Position numbers and translations under genes: made by a program. 14,606 bases of DNA, taken from assembly GCA_016183835.1 (NCBI GenBank), contig JACPDV010000744.1, positions 1 through 14,606 on the forward strand, given 5' to 3'. Position 1 is the stretch's first letter, and the number at the start of each line of letters is the position of its first letter. Below the pieces are notes generated by a model. The model saw nothing but the letters and a program-made list of their open reading frames with translations. It was not told where the DNA came from and did not search any database. The stretch is from Armatimonadota bacterium (lineage in GTDB: Bacteria; Armatimonadota; UBA10988). This document shows positions 7,047 to 12,661 of the stretch, in pieces.

Positions 7047-8168
7047 TCAGGGCGCCGGCCACATCAAAGCCGCCAGCGCCGGCGCCGGCTGCGGCGGGTC
7101 GCCGGGCAGGAACAGCCCCGGCAGCGGGTTCTCGATCAGTCCGGGGACGTGGTCGGGGTAGAACCAGAACGCCCCGGCCACGCCGCTCGTCCGCCGGCAC
7201 CAGGCGAGGAACGCTCTCACAAACGCCGCCTGGCCTTCGGGCGTGGGCGGGTAGTCCGGCAGCGGATCGGCGTCGGGAGCATCCGCGAGCGGATAGGAGA
7301 ACTCGGAGATCACCACCGGTCGGCCGATCCGCGCCACCCAGCCGGCGGCGAACCGCTCCCACTCCCGCCACGCCGCGCCGCGCGGGTAGAGCGACAGGCC
7401 GGCCAGGTCGAACGGCACGCCGAGGTCGGCCATGGCGGCGAAAAACGCCGGCACGAAGCTGTCGTTCGGCGGCGGCAGCGTGCTGATGTGGAGCAGGATC
7501 CGCGCCCCGGGGTCGGCCCTCTTCACCCCACGGATGGCAGCTTTCAGCACCTCCGCCTCCGGCCGCCAGACATGGTCGCGCAGCCAGCCCGGGTCCTCGC
7601 GCAGCATCCGCATCCAATCGATCCGCGCGTCCGGCGCGAACCGAGGGCAGCCGGTAGCGCCGCGCTCGATCTCGTTGCCGATCTCATAGACCTCCACCTT
7701 GAGGCCCGCGCGCGCGAAGTAGGCTGCGGTGGTGTAGGCCGACGCCTCGACCATCGTGCAGGCTTGGTCGAGCGGCAGCTCGGCCCACTCGGGCGACGGC
7801 TCCTGTCGCCCGCCGTGCGCGGCCGTGTGGCTGAGGAAGAGGAACACATCGAGCCGCATGCCCAGCTCGGCGGCCTGCCGCAGGATGCGCGCCGCGTACT
7901 GGCGGCAGGACCAGAAAGCGCCGCGCCACGGGATTCCGTGCCAGTCGGCAGCGTCGTCGAGCTCGGGGCAGTCGCGGGTGGTAACGCCGACGCGCGCCCA
8001 GGTGAGGCCGTGGTCACGCAGGACGCGCAAGGGCTGCCAGCCGGGCGCCCTCAGGTCCCACGCCTGGTGGGCCACGTAGTCACACGCGGTGCTGCCCAGC
8101 ATCAGCGGTTCGTCGGCCCCGGCCACGGCGGTGAGGGCGAGGAGGCAGAGGAGGCGGGTCACATCCAT
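7047..8168 (-). CDS. Secreted GH53-like endo-beta-1,4-galactanase (clan GH-A)
   Basis: The 373-residue protein starts with a short signal peptide (MDVTRLLCLLALTAVAGA). The mature part is a (beta/alpha)8 barrel of about the size usual for GH53. The acid/base candidate is E166 in VYEIGNEIERG, at the end of strand 4. The nucleophile candidate is E289 in VVISEFSYPL, matching the Glu-x-x-Tyr/Pro pattern after strand 7 of GH53. FLFLSHTAAHGG (109-120) corresponds to the strand-3 region that carries an Asp-Phe-His-Tyr-type motif in GH53, here altered to LSHT. Because of that change, another GH-A family is possible. GH53 enzymes cut the galactan side chains of pectin, which would suit a plant-polysaccharide user. 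The start has GAGGA only one base upstream, and a promoter places transcription start at the ATG itself, so translation may be leaderless. Confidence 0.7.
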   Translation of the reverse strand: MDVTRLLCLLALTAVAGADEPLMLGSTACDYVAHQAWDLRAPGWQPLRVLRDHGLTWARVGVTTRDCPELDDAADWHGIPWRGAFWSCRQYAARILRQAAELGMRLDVFLFLSHTAAHGGRQEPSPEWAELPLDQACTMVEASAYTTAAYFARAGLKVEVYEIGNEIERGATGCPRFAPDARIDWMRMLREDPGWLRDHVWRPEAEVLKAAIRGVKRADPGARILLHISTLPPPNDSFVPAFFAAMADLGVPFDLAGLSLYPRGAAWREWERFAAGWVARIGRPVVISEFSYPLADAPDADPLPDYPPTPEGQAAFVRAFLAWCRRTSGVAGAFWFYPDHVPGLIENPLPGLFLPGDPPQPAPALAALMWPAP

Positions 8169-8174
8169 GTCCTC

Positions 8175-8203
8175 ACGGTATCCGGGCCGCGGTCCGCCGT
8201 CAA
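8175..8203 (-). promoter_or_regulatory. Promoter of the GH53-like gene, possibly giving a leaderless mRNA
   Basis: On the minus strand, TTGACG (plus 8198-8203) is followed after exactly 17 bp by TACCGT (plus 8175-8180; T, A and final T match). A start site about 7 bp further falls at or within a base or two of the ATG (8168). No properly spaced Shine-Dalgarno exists, which agrees with leaderless translation. Confidence 0.4.
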
Positions 8204-8225
8204 CCGCAGGGCCTGGCCATCAGCC

Positions 8226-8254
8226 CTGACAGGCCCTCCGCCGGCACCCACACT
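8226..8254 (+). promoter_or_regulatory. Possible promoter of the VOC-OmdA-ankyrin cluster
   Basis: CTGACA (8226-8231, 5/6 match to -35) lies 17 bp before CACACT (8249-8254, 3/6 match to -10). It ends 22 bp before the ATG at 8277, inside the divergent intergenic region shared with the GH53-like gene. The -10 is weak. Confidence 0.28.
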
Positions 8255-8276
8255 GCGAGCGGGAGGCTGTAGGCCG

Positions 8277-8675
8277 ATGAGTGAGGCGAGTCTCGTCAAG
8301 GCGCAGTTGGTGCTGCCCGTCGCGGACATGAGCGTGGCGCGGGAGTGGTACGCCCTGGCACTGGGCTTCGAAACGATGTACCTGCACCACGACCCTGCCG
8401 AGGATCCGGCAGGCAATTACGCGATCCTGCGGCGCGACGGGGCGGAGGTGCACCTTCTCCTCGACGAGCACCAGACTTCGCATCCGTGGACAACGCCCGG
8501 GACGGGGTACCTCTTCCTGATCGTCAAGGGTGTGGACGCCGTGTACGCGCAGGTGCAGGCCAACGGCGTGGCGGTGACGACGGCGATAGCGCGGCAGGAC
8601 TGGGGCGCACGGGCGTTCCAGTTGACCGACCCGAGCGGGAACCTGATCCTGGTGGCGGAGGACCTGAGCGGCTAG
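8277..8675 (+). CDS. VOC-superfamily protein (glyoxalase/bleomycin-resistance type)
   Basis: The 132-residue, single-module VOC protein carries two beta-alpha-beta-beta-beta repeats. The first is about residues 8-62 (QLVLPVADMSVAREWYALALGFE through GAEVHLLL). The second is about 77-128 (GYLFLIVKGVDAVYAQV through FQLTDPSGNLILVAE). H59 and E128 sit where VOC enzymes usually place metal ligands, and DPSGN is the family's usual closing motif. Members are dioxygenases, isomerases, glyoxalases, or drug- and metal-binding proteins, so no reaction can be assigned. The ATG at 8277 has GGGAGG (8261-8266) 10 nt upstream. The same frame is open far upstream, but that part is antisense to the GH53-like gene and lacks protein character. 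It is the first gene of a tight plus-strand cluster. Confidence 0.88.
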   Translation: MSEASLVKAQLVLPVADMSVAREWYALALGFETMYLHHDPAEDPAGNYAILRRDGAEVHLLLDEHQTSHPWTTPGTGYLFLIVKGVDAVYAQVQANGVAVTTAIARQDWGARAFQLTDPSGNLILVAEDLSG

Positions 8676-8688
8676 GGGAGGGCCGGGC

Positions 8689-9144
8689 ATGGCGATCGAG
8701 CGCTTCACTGGCACCATCGAGGCGTTCGGCTCGCGCATGGGCGTGGCCCTGCCGTTCGACCCCAACTCGGTCTGGAGGCGCAGGACCCGTCACCACGTGG
8801 CGGGCTCGGTGAACCAGCTCCCGTTCCGCGGCGAGCTGGTGCTGGAGGGCGCCGGCTACTGCCTCGTGCTCGGCCCGGCGTGGTGCCGCGACCACGGCAC
8901 GGCCGTGGGCGACGCAGTGCAGGTGGAGCTGGCGCCCGGAGGCCACCTATCCGACAACGTGGCGCCCGACATCGCCGAGGCCTTGGCCGCCGACCCGCGG
9001 GCCAGGGACTTCTTCGATTCGCTGCCTTCGTACTATCGTAACAACTTCATGCGCTGGATCGACGGCGCCAAGCGGCCGGCCACGCGGGCGGAGCGGATCC
9101 GCCAGACGGTGGACCTGTGCGCGGCGGGGAGGCGCGAGCGATGA
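8689..9144 (+). CDS. DUF1905 / OmdA (YdeI-type) domain protein
   Basis: The 151-residue protein has two parts. An N-terminal small beta-barrel like DUF1905 (about 4-85: FTGTIEAFGSRMGVALPFD through GDAVQVELAP) is followed by a helical OmdA/YdeI C-terminus (about 94-145). The latter includes the signature RNNFMRWIDGAKRPATRAER (117-136). Proteins with this architecture are cytosolic and often annotated as bacteriocin-protection or OmpD-associated; their biochemical role is not established. The ATG has GGGGAGGG (8675-8682) 6 nt upstream, overlapping the VOC stop codon region. The stop TGA overlaps the next gene's ATG as ATGA (9141-9144), so translation of the ankyrin gene is probably coupled. A remnant of a related gene lies at 10507-10689. 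Confidence 0.88.
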   Translation: MAIERFTGTIEAFGSRMGVALPFDPNSVWRRRTRHHVAGSVNQLPFRGELVLEGAGYCLVLGPAWCRDHGTAVGDAVQVELAPGGHLSDNVAPDIAEALAADPRARDFFDSLPSYYRNNFMRWIDGAKRPATRAERIRQTVDLCAAGRRER

Positions 9145-10028
9145 GCGACGGCCTGGACGGGCTGTTCCGCGAAGCCCTGGCGGCCGTCGACGCGGGCGAC
9201 CTGTCAGCGCTGGCGGCGCTGCTGGCGGCTCATCCGGAGTTGGCCTGCGAGCGGCTCGAGGCGCCCGGGGAGTGGCTGCGCGAGTCCATCGGCGGCGCCC
9301 TGGACGGCTTCATGGCCCGACCCTACCTGCTCTGGTTCGTGTCCGAGGACGCGCCGCGAGCGGGCAAGCTGCCGGCCAACATCGCCGACCTGGCGCGGGC
9401 GATCATCGCGGCGGCGCGACGGGCGGGCGCCGCGGACCTGCAGGAGCAGCTCGACTACGGCCTGCGCCTGGTGGCCTGGTCGCCGACGGCGCGCGAGTGC
9501 GGCGTGCAGCTCGAGCTGGTCGACGCGCTCGTGGAGGCGGGCGCCGTCCCCGACGTCGCCAACGACGCACTGGTGAACGGCAACTTCGCGGCGGCGGAGC
9601 GGCTGATCGAGCATGGTGGGAAGCTCACGCTGGCGTCGTCGGCTTGCCTCGGCCGGTGGGACGCGTTCGAGCGGCTGGGAGCGGAGGCGACGGCGGAGCA
9701 GAAGCAGTTCGCGCTGGTGCTGGCGGCGCTGAACGGCCGGGGCGAGGCGGTGCGGCGGCTGCTGGCGCTGGGGGCGGACGCGCAGGCGCCGAGCGAGCAC
9801 CTTTACAGCCACGGCACGCCGCTGCATCACGCGGTGTGGTCGGGCGACCTGGCGACGGTGAAGGTGCTGGTGGAGGCGGGCGCGGCGCTGGACGCGACGG
9901 ACACGGCGTTCGGCAGGACGCCGCTGGGGTGGGCCGAATACGCGCAGAGCACCGAGAAGGACCCGGAGCGGGTGGAGCGGTATGTCGAGATTGCAGCGCA
10001 CCTGCGCGAGAGGGGCGCGCCGGGCTGA
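9141..10028 (+). CDS. Ankyrin-repeat protein
   Basis: The 295-residue soluble protein is built of helical hairpins. Clear ankyrin units are in the C-terminal half: about 191-222 (VLAALNGRGEAVRRLLALGAD) and about 226-258 (TPLHHAVWSGDLATVKVLVE, followed by AGAALDATD). A final capping unit starts with GRTPLGWAEYA. The N-terminal part also has repeat-like phrases (ALAAVDAGDLSALAALLAA at 12-30; ALVNGNFAAAERLIEHGGKL). TPLHHA is the diagnostic ankyrin motif. No signal peptide or membrane segment is seen, so a cytosolic protein-binding role is likely; the partner is unknown. The start at 9141 is preferred to an upstream ATG at 9117: GGGGAGG (9126-9132) lies 8 nt before it and it overlaps the OmdA stop codon. 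Confidence 0.85.
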   Translation: MSDGLDGLFREALAAVDAGDLSALAALLAAHPELACERLEAPGEWLRESIGGALDGFMARPYLLWFVSEDAPRAGKLPANIADLARAIIAAARRAGAADLQEQLDYGLRLVAWSPTARECGVQLELVDALVEAGAVPDVANDALVNGNFAAAERLIEHGGKLTLASSACLGRWDAFERLGAEATAEQKQFALVLAALNGRGEAVRRLLALGADAQAPSEHLYSHGTPLHHAVWSGDLATVKVLVEAGAALDATDTAFGRTPLGWAEYAQSTEKDPERVERYVEIAAHLRERGAPG

Positions 10029-10054
10029 GCCGGGCGGCGGTTCGGCAAGGAGAC

Positions 10055-10474
10055 ATGGCGGTGCAGCAGATCATGACGTTCCTGATGTTCGAAGGCAAAG
10101 CCGAGGAGGCGATCAGCTTCTATGTCTCGGTGTTCGCCGACTCGGCGATCGACAGCGTGGTCCGCTATGGGCAGTGCGAGGCCGGGCCGGCGGGCACGGT
10201 GCACCACGCGCTGTTCACGCTCTGCGGCCAGCGGTTCATGTGCATTGACAGCCCGGTGGCACACGGGTTCGGCTTCACGCCGGCCATGTCGCTGTACGTG
10301 GCGTTCGACAAGGAGGGCGAGCTCGACCGGGCGTACACGGAGCTGTCCGAAGGCGGGCAGATCCTCATGCCGTTGGATGTCTATCCGTTCTGCCGGAGGT
10401 ACGGGTGGGTGAACGACCGGTTTGGGGTGTCGTGGCAGTTGGCGTTGGCTGAGGGCGCCGCCGGCGCCGCATAG
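10055..10474 (+). CDS. PhnB-like VOC-superfamily protein
   Basis: The 139-residue protein begins QQIMTFLMFEGKAEEAISFY (4-23), characteristic of the PhnB / 3-demethylubiquinone-methyltransferase-like branch of the VOC superfamily. It ends with the branch's conserved closing motif YGWVNDRFGVSWQL (116-129). HHALFTLCGQRFMCIDS (50-66) is the middle strand pair. Despite the methyltransferase name used in databases, the reaction of these proteins is generally unproven. AAGGAG (10047-10052) lies only 2 nt before the ATG, closer than usual. It starts 26 nt after the ankyrin gene and is probably in the same transcript. It differs clearly from the VOC protein at 8277, so the two are not a recent duplication. 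Confidence 0.88.
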   Translation: MAVQQIMTFLMFEGKAEEAISFYVSVFADSAIDSVVRYGQCEAGPAGTVHHALFTLCGQRFMCIDSPVAHGFGFTPAMSLYVAFDKEGELDRAYTELSEGGQILMPLDVYPFCRRYGWVNDRFGVSWQLALAEGAAGAA

Positions 10475-10506
10475 GTCAGGTCGCACCCGCGCTGCGCTAC
10501 TCGACC

Positions 10507-10689
10507 TCGCTGTGGCCGGAAGTGGTGGCCGCACTCGATGCGGAGCCGCGCGCCAAGGCGTACTTCGACTCGCTGGCGACGTTCTTCCGTAGAAACCTCA
10601 TCCGCTGGATCGAGGAGGCGAAGCGGCCGGCGACGCGGGCGGAGCGGATTGCAGAGATGGTGCGCTTGCTCGGTGCAGGGAAGCGGTAG
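10507..10689 (+). pseudogene. 5'-truncated remnant of a DUF1905/OmdA gene
   Basis: Frame 1 upstream of the TAG at 10687-10689 encodes LWPEVVAALDAEPRAKAYF, continuing through FDSLATFFRRNLIRWIEEA and KRPATRAERI. This aligns closely with residues 94-148 of the intact OmdA protein at 8689-9144, with identical KRPATRAERI. A 17-bp stretch is identical at DNA level (9082-9098 and 10633-10649). The N-terminal DUF1905 barrel is absent. The frame is closed by a TGA at 10450 and contains no ATG; the only plausible starts are the GTGs at 10522 and 10525, without a good ribosome binding site. It looks like the tail of a second VOC-OmdA gene pair whose front was deleted, though a tiny expressed domain cannot be excluded. 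Confidence 0.75.
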
Positions 10690-10781
10690 CGGTAAGTGAG
10701 AACCACCGTCTGCCCCGTTACTCGGTCGTGACGAGCACCGCCTGCCGCTGGTTTGCCCGAGCGCCCGTTCGCGCCGGACGA

Positions 10782-10810
10782 TTGACGTGGCCGTCGCCCA
10801 CCGATAGGCT
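10782..10810 (+). promoter_or_regulatory. Sigma70-type promoter of the HEPN-like gene
   Basis: TTGACG (10782-10787) and TAGGCT (10805-10810) are separated by exactly 17 bp. The -10 keeps the essential T-A and final T, as is common in high-GC genomes. A start at about 10817 gives a leader of about 68 nt before the GTG at 10885. This is the best promoter seen on the plus strand. Confidence 0.5.
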
Positions 10811-10884
10811 ACCGTCCAGTCCAGTACTGACTCGAACGTCTGAGCCCTTTCAGGTGTCTGAACGGAGCTTTGGGAGCTCGCGAG

Positions 10885-11406
10885 GTGCGTCCGTACGTCA
10901 ATGCCATCCGCCAGTCGCTGCGCACCGAGAACTGGTACTCGGCGCTGTTCGTGGCGTTGTCTCTCCCAGATATCTGTGGCAGTCTCGAACGCCCACAGGA
11001 GTACAGTAAGGTGCGCTACGTAGACTGGTACAGGCGGTACTTGTCCCCCGCCTACGCTGCATCGCCAGATCATCCCTTCCTTAGTCCAGAGGACTGCTAT
11101 GCCTTGCGGTGTGCTATGCTCCACGAGGGCGCAAGTGACCTGACCGCCCAGCGAAGCCGTGACATCCTCGACGAAGTCTGCTTCGTGTCGCCTGTATCCG
11201 GGGGTCTCGGCGGCTTCGTGCGTGTCGGGCACTGCTTCCGCCTCACCAACGTAGCCATCAACGAACGGGAGTTCAGTTCGGCCGTCTGCCTGCACGTCAC
11301 CGCCTTCTGCGAGGATGTGTGCAAAGGTGTCGAGAAGTGGCTGTGCGATGTCGCTGGCGACGCCGACGTGCAGTGCCGACTGAACGGACTTCTGACGATC
11401 TACTAG
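10885..11406 (+). CDS. Uncharacterised protein with HEPN-like R-x4-H motif
   Basis: The 173-residue soluble protein has recognisable conserved blocks: ALFVALSLPDICGSLE (20-35), RYVDWYRRYLSPAY (44-57) and SPEDCYALRCAMLHEG (67-82). The last contains R75-x4-H80, the arrangement of the HEPN ribonuclease active site (R-x4-6-H), within a predicted helix. HEPN proteins are often RNases of toxin-antitoxin or phage-defence systems. The rest of the fold cannot be verified here, so the nuclease idea is inference. I chose GTG at 10885 because GGGAG (10872-10876) lies 8 nt upstream; a TTG at 10870 is possible. Codons here end in A or T clearly more often than in neighbouring genes (for example tct, gat, agt, gta, cca), which suggests later acquisition. 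It has its own promoter and is followed 38 nt later by two small genes. Confidence 0.65.
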   Translation: MRPYVNAIRQSLRTENWYSALFVALSLPDICGSLERPQEYSKVRYVDWYRRYLSPAYAASPDHPFLSPEDCYALRCAMLHEGASDLTAQRSRDILDEVCFVSPVSGGLGGFVRVGHCFRLTNVAINEREFSSAVCLHVTAFCEDVCKGVEKWLCDVAGDADVQCRLNGLLTIY

Positions 11407-11444
11407 CACGCGGTGGGGCCGACCGGGCCGGAAGCGCTACGAAG

Positions 11445-11666
11445 ATGGCAGATTCGCCTGACAGTCAGGCCGCTCCCGACAACGATCTGCGGCCCGAGTA
11501 CGACTTCCGCACACTCCGCGGCTTGATGCGCGGCAAGTACGCCGAACGTCTCCGCCTGGTCCGGCTTGCCGCCGACGTGGCCGCCGCGTTCGCCGACGAC
11601 GAGGCCGTCAACGAGGCCCTCCGCCAGTACCTCCGCGACCATCCCGCAGAGCAGAGCCCAGCCTGA
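11445..11666 (+). CDS. Small antitoxin-sized protein with DLRPEYDF motif
   Basis: The 73-residue acidic/basic protein contains DLRPEYDFRTLRGLMRGKYA (residues 16-35) and, near the end, DDEAVNEALRQYLRDH. From memory, small proteins with an (D/N)-(L/M)-R-P-E-Y-D-F start, a GKYAERY block and an E-x-V-N-E-A-L-R end are common in cyanobacteria and several soil phyla. They are annotated as hypothetical or antitoxin-like. This copy lacks the usual GT-N-L-V-x-L insert after AERLR. The ATG at 11445 is chosen because the conserved region follows it and GGAAG (11430-11434) lies 10 nt upstream; the frame extends back to 11319 inside the preceding gene without protein character. The next gene starts 2 nt after its stop. 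The role is unproven. Confidence 0.7.
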   Translation: MADSPDSQAAPDNDLRPEYDFRTLRGLMRGKYAERLRLVRLAADVAAAFADDEAVNEALRQYLRDHPAEQSPA

Positions 11667-11668
11667 CC

Positions 11669-12133
11669 ATGAGCATCTACGCCACGCTATGGACGCTCCG
11701 GTTCCCGAAGGACGGCGACCACTTCTGGGGGTGCGAGTGGATCGCCGTGAGGGCGCATGGCGTGCCGGCGCACATCGGCACCCCGACACCGGGCGAGGGA
11801 CACGAGGACGGCGACCCGTTCGGCGACTTCCTGCCCCCATCGGTCGCGGTCGATGAGAACGGCGACGCGCACTACATGCGGGCTGTCGTGTTCGTCACCG
11901 AGTACACGCCGAAGGCCGCCGACCGCAGTGGGCAGGAGTTTGTGGATCCGCTGCTGGTGCTCACCGGCGAGGAGTACGCGCGGATCACTTTCGATGAGCT
12001 GTACGAGCGCATCTGCTCTGCCTTGCGTGGCGACTCGGCACCAGCCGTAGCGGCGATCCTCAAGCCTTACGGCTCAACGTCGATCGTGCACGGGCAGCGC
12101 GAAGTCCCCGGTGGTTCGGCCGGTGAGCGCTAG
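11669..12133 (+). CDS. Conserved-looking protein of unknown function
   Basis: The 154-residue soluble protein has a beta-rich first half (MSIYATLWTLRFPKDGDHFWGCEWIAVRAHG, residues 1-31 in part). A Gly/Asp/Pro-rich loop follows (HIGTPTPGEGHEDGDPFGDF, about 35-54), then HYMRAVVFVTEYTPK and a helical segment (TFDELYERICSALRGD). Aromatic and acidic positions look conserved in style, but I cannot assign a known domain. The start is 2 nt after the stop of the small DLRPEYDF gene and no strong Shine-Dalgarno precedes it, so translation is probably coupled to that gene. Its TAG stop (12131-12133) shares the tetranucleotide CTAG with the stop of the convergent toxin gene. No signal peptide or membrane segment is seen. 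Confidence 0.65.
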   Translation: MSIYATLWTLRFPKDGDHFWGCEWIAVRAHGVPAHIGTPTPGEGHEDGDPFGDFLPPSVAVDENGDAHYMRAVVFVTEYTPKAADRSGQEFVDPLLVLTGEEYARITFDELYERICSALRGDSAPAVAAILKPYGSTSIVHGQREVPGGSAGER

Positions 12134-12399
12134 AGTCTGGTCAGCAGCAGATCGTACTCGGCGTGCGAACCGATCCAGAACCAGACGATCGTCTCGCCGT
12201 CGACATAGCCCACGGCCCGGTAGTGTAGTCCGACGCGCACAGCCCAGATCGGCTCGCTCTCGTGGACCCGCTTGAACTGCAGCCCCGGGTGGTGTGGGTT
12301 CTCCCGGAAGCGCCGGTAGGCCGAGCGAGCCTGTTGCCGAGCCGGCTCCGGTAGGCGCGCGAAGCTCTCGCGGAAGCGCTCCGTGGTGCGCGAGTTCAA
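12130..12399 (-). CDS. RelE/ParE-superfamily toxin
   Basis: The 89-residue basic protein shows the RelE/ParE toxin pattern: two N-terminal helices (RFRESFARLPEPARQQARSA and following) with NPHHPGLQFKRV, then the core strands IWAVRVGLHYRAVGY and ETIVWFWIGSHAEYDLLL. The GLHYRA and WFWIGSHAEYD blocks are typical of this type II toxin group. Such toxins either cut mRNA at the ribosome or act on DNA gyrase; which applies here is unclear. The start codon is TTG, its TTGA overlapping the TGA stop of the antitoxin gene upstream on the same strand (12396-12399). This implies tight translational coupling and low toxin output. Its stop codon TAG lies in the CTAG shared with the convergent plus-strand gene. 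Confidence 0.85.
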   Translation of the reverse strand: MNSRTTERFRESFARLPEPARQQARSAYRRFRENPHHPGLQFKRVHESEPIWAVRVGLHYRAVGYVDGETIVWFWIGSHAEYDLLLTRL

Positions 12400-12614
12400 A
12401 GCGCGTCAGGGTCCAACGGCAGCGTCTTGCCGGCTCTGTGTTCGGCCAGCGCCTCCCGCCCCAGTCTCGACAACGCCTCAGCAGACGCCGCGAACGCTTC
12501 GTCCCAACGCGTATCACCGTCGAGCTCTTCCAGGATCAGCGCGGCCACGCGCTCCTGCTCCTGCTCCGGCAGCATCGCAATGCGGGCGTAGGCCTGTTCA
12601 AGAAGCGGCGCCAT
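12396..12614 (-). CDS. Antitoxin of the RelE/ParE-type toxin-antitoxin pair
   Basis: The 72-residue acidic protein has a helical N-terminus (LLEQAYARIAMLPEQEQERV and AALILEELD). A C-terminal half, DTRWDEAFAASAEALSRLGR to the end, closes with AEHRAGKTLPLDPDAL. The RWDEAFA...ALAEHRAGKTxPLDPDxL pattern is familiar from small antitoxins encoded directly before RelE/ParE-type toxins, where the C-terminal part wraps the toxin. A standard helix-turn-helix or ribbon-helix-helix DNA-binding domain is not obvious, so autoregulation is uncertain. GAGGG (plus 12621-12625) lies 6 nt before the ATG. The toxin gene follows with a 4-nt overlap. It sits immediately downstream of the large minus-strand gene but has its own promoter. 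Confidence 0.85.
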   Translation of the reverse strand: MAPLLEQAYARIAMLPEQEQERVAALILEELDGDTRWDEAFAASAEALSRLGREALAEHRAGKTLPLDPDAL

Positions 12615-12631
12615 CGGTTGCCCTCAAGTCG

Positions 12632-12661
12632 ATGGTACCCACGAGCGCGTGGTGCTGTCAA
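12632..12661 (-). promoter_or_regulatory. Promoter of the toxin-antitoxin operon with possible operator
   Basis: On the minus strand a perfect -35 TTGACA (plus 12656-12661) is followed after 18 bp by TACCAT (plus 12632-12637, 4/6 match to -10). Transcription would begin near 12625, only about 11 nt before the ATG, at the Shine-Dalgarno. The -35 overlaps the TGA stop of the large upstream gene. Between the boxes is an inverted repeat CCACG-AGCG-CGTGG (12639-12652), well placed to be an operator for the antitoxin complex. Confidence 0.5.

Noticed and set aside
7149..8276. Upstream in-frame extension of the VOC gene
   Set aside because: This part is antisense to the GH53-like gene, rich in Arg/His/Pro, and the VOC domain starts cleanly at the ATG 8277 with its own ribosome binding site.
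10454..10468. GGCGCC-GCC-GGCGCC hairpin as a terminator of the PhnB-like gene
   Set aside because: It lies within the coding sequence for the Ala/Gly-rich C-terminus, has no T-run, and such palindromes are frequent in this base composition.
10381..11409. Minus-strand open frame of 342 codons opposite the HEPN-like gene
   Set aside because: It runs across the promoter, the OmdA remnant and the PhnB-like 3' end, and shows no domain-like pattern; the plus strand has recognisable motifs and a promoter.
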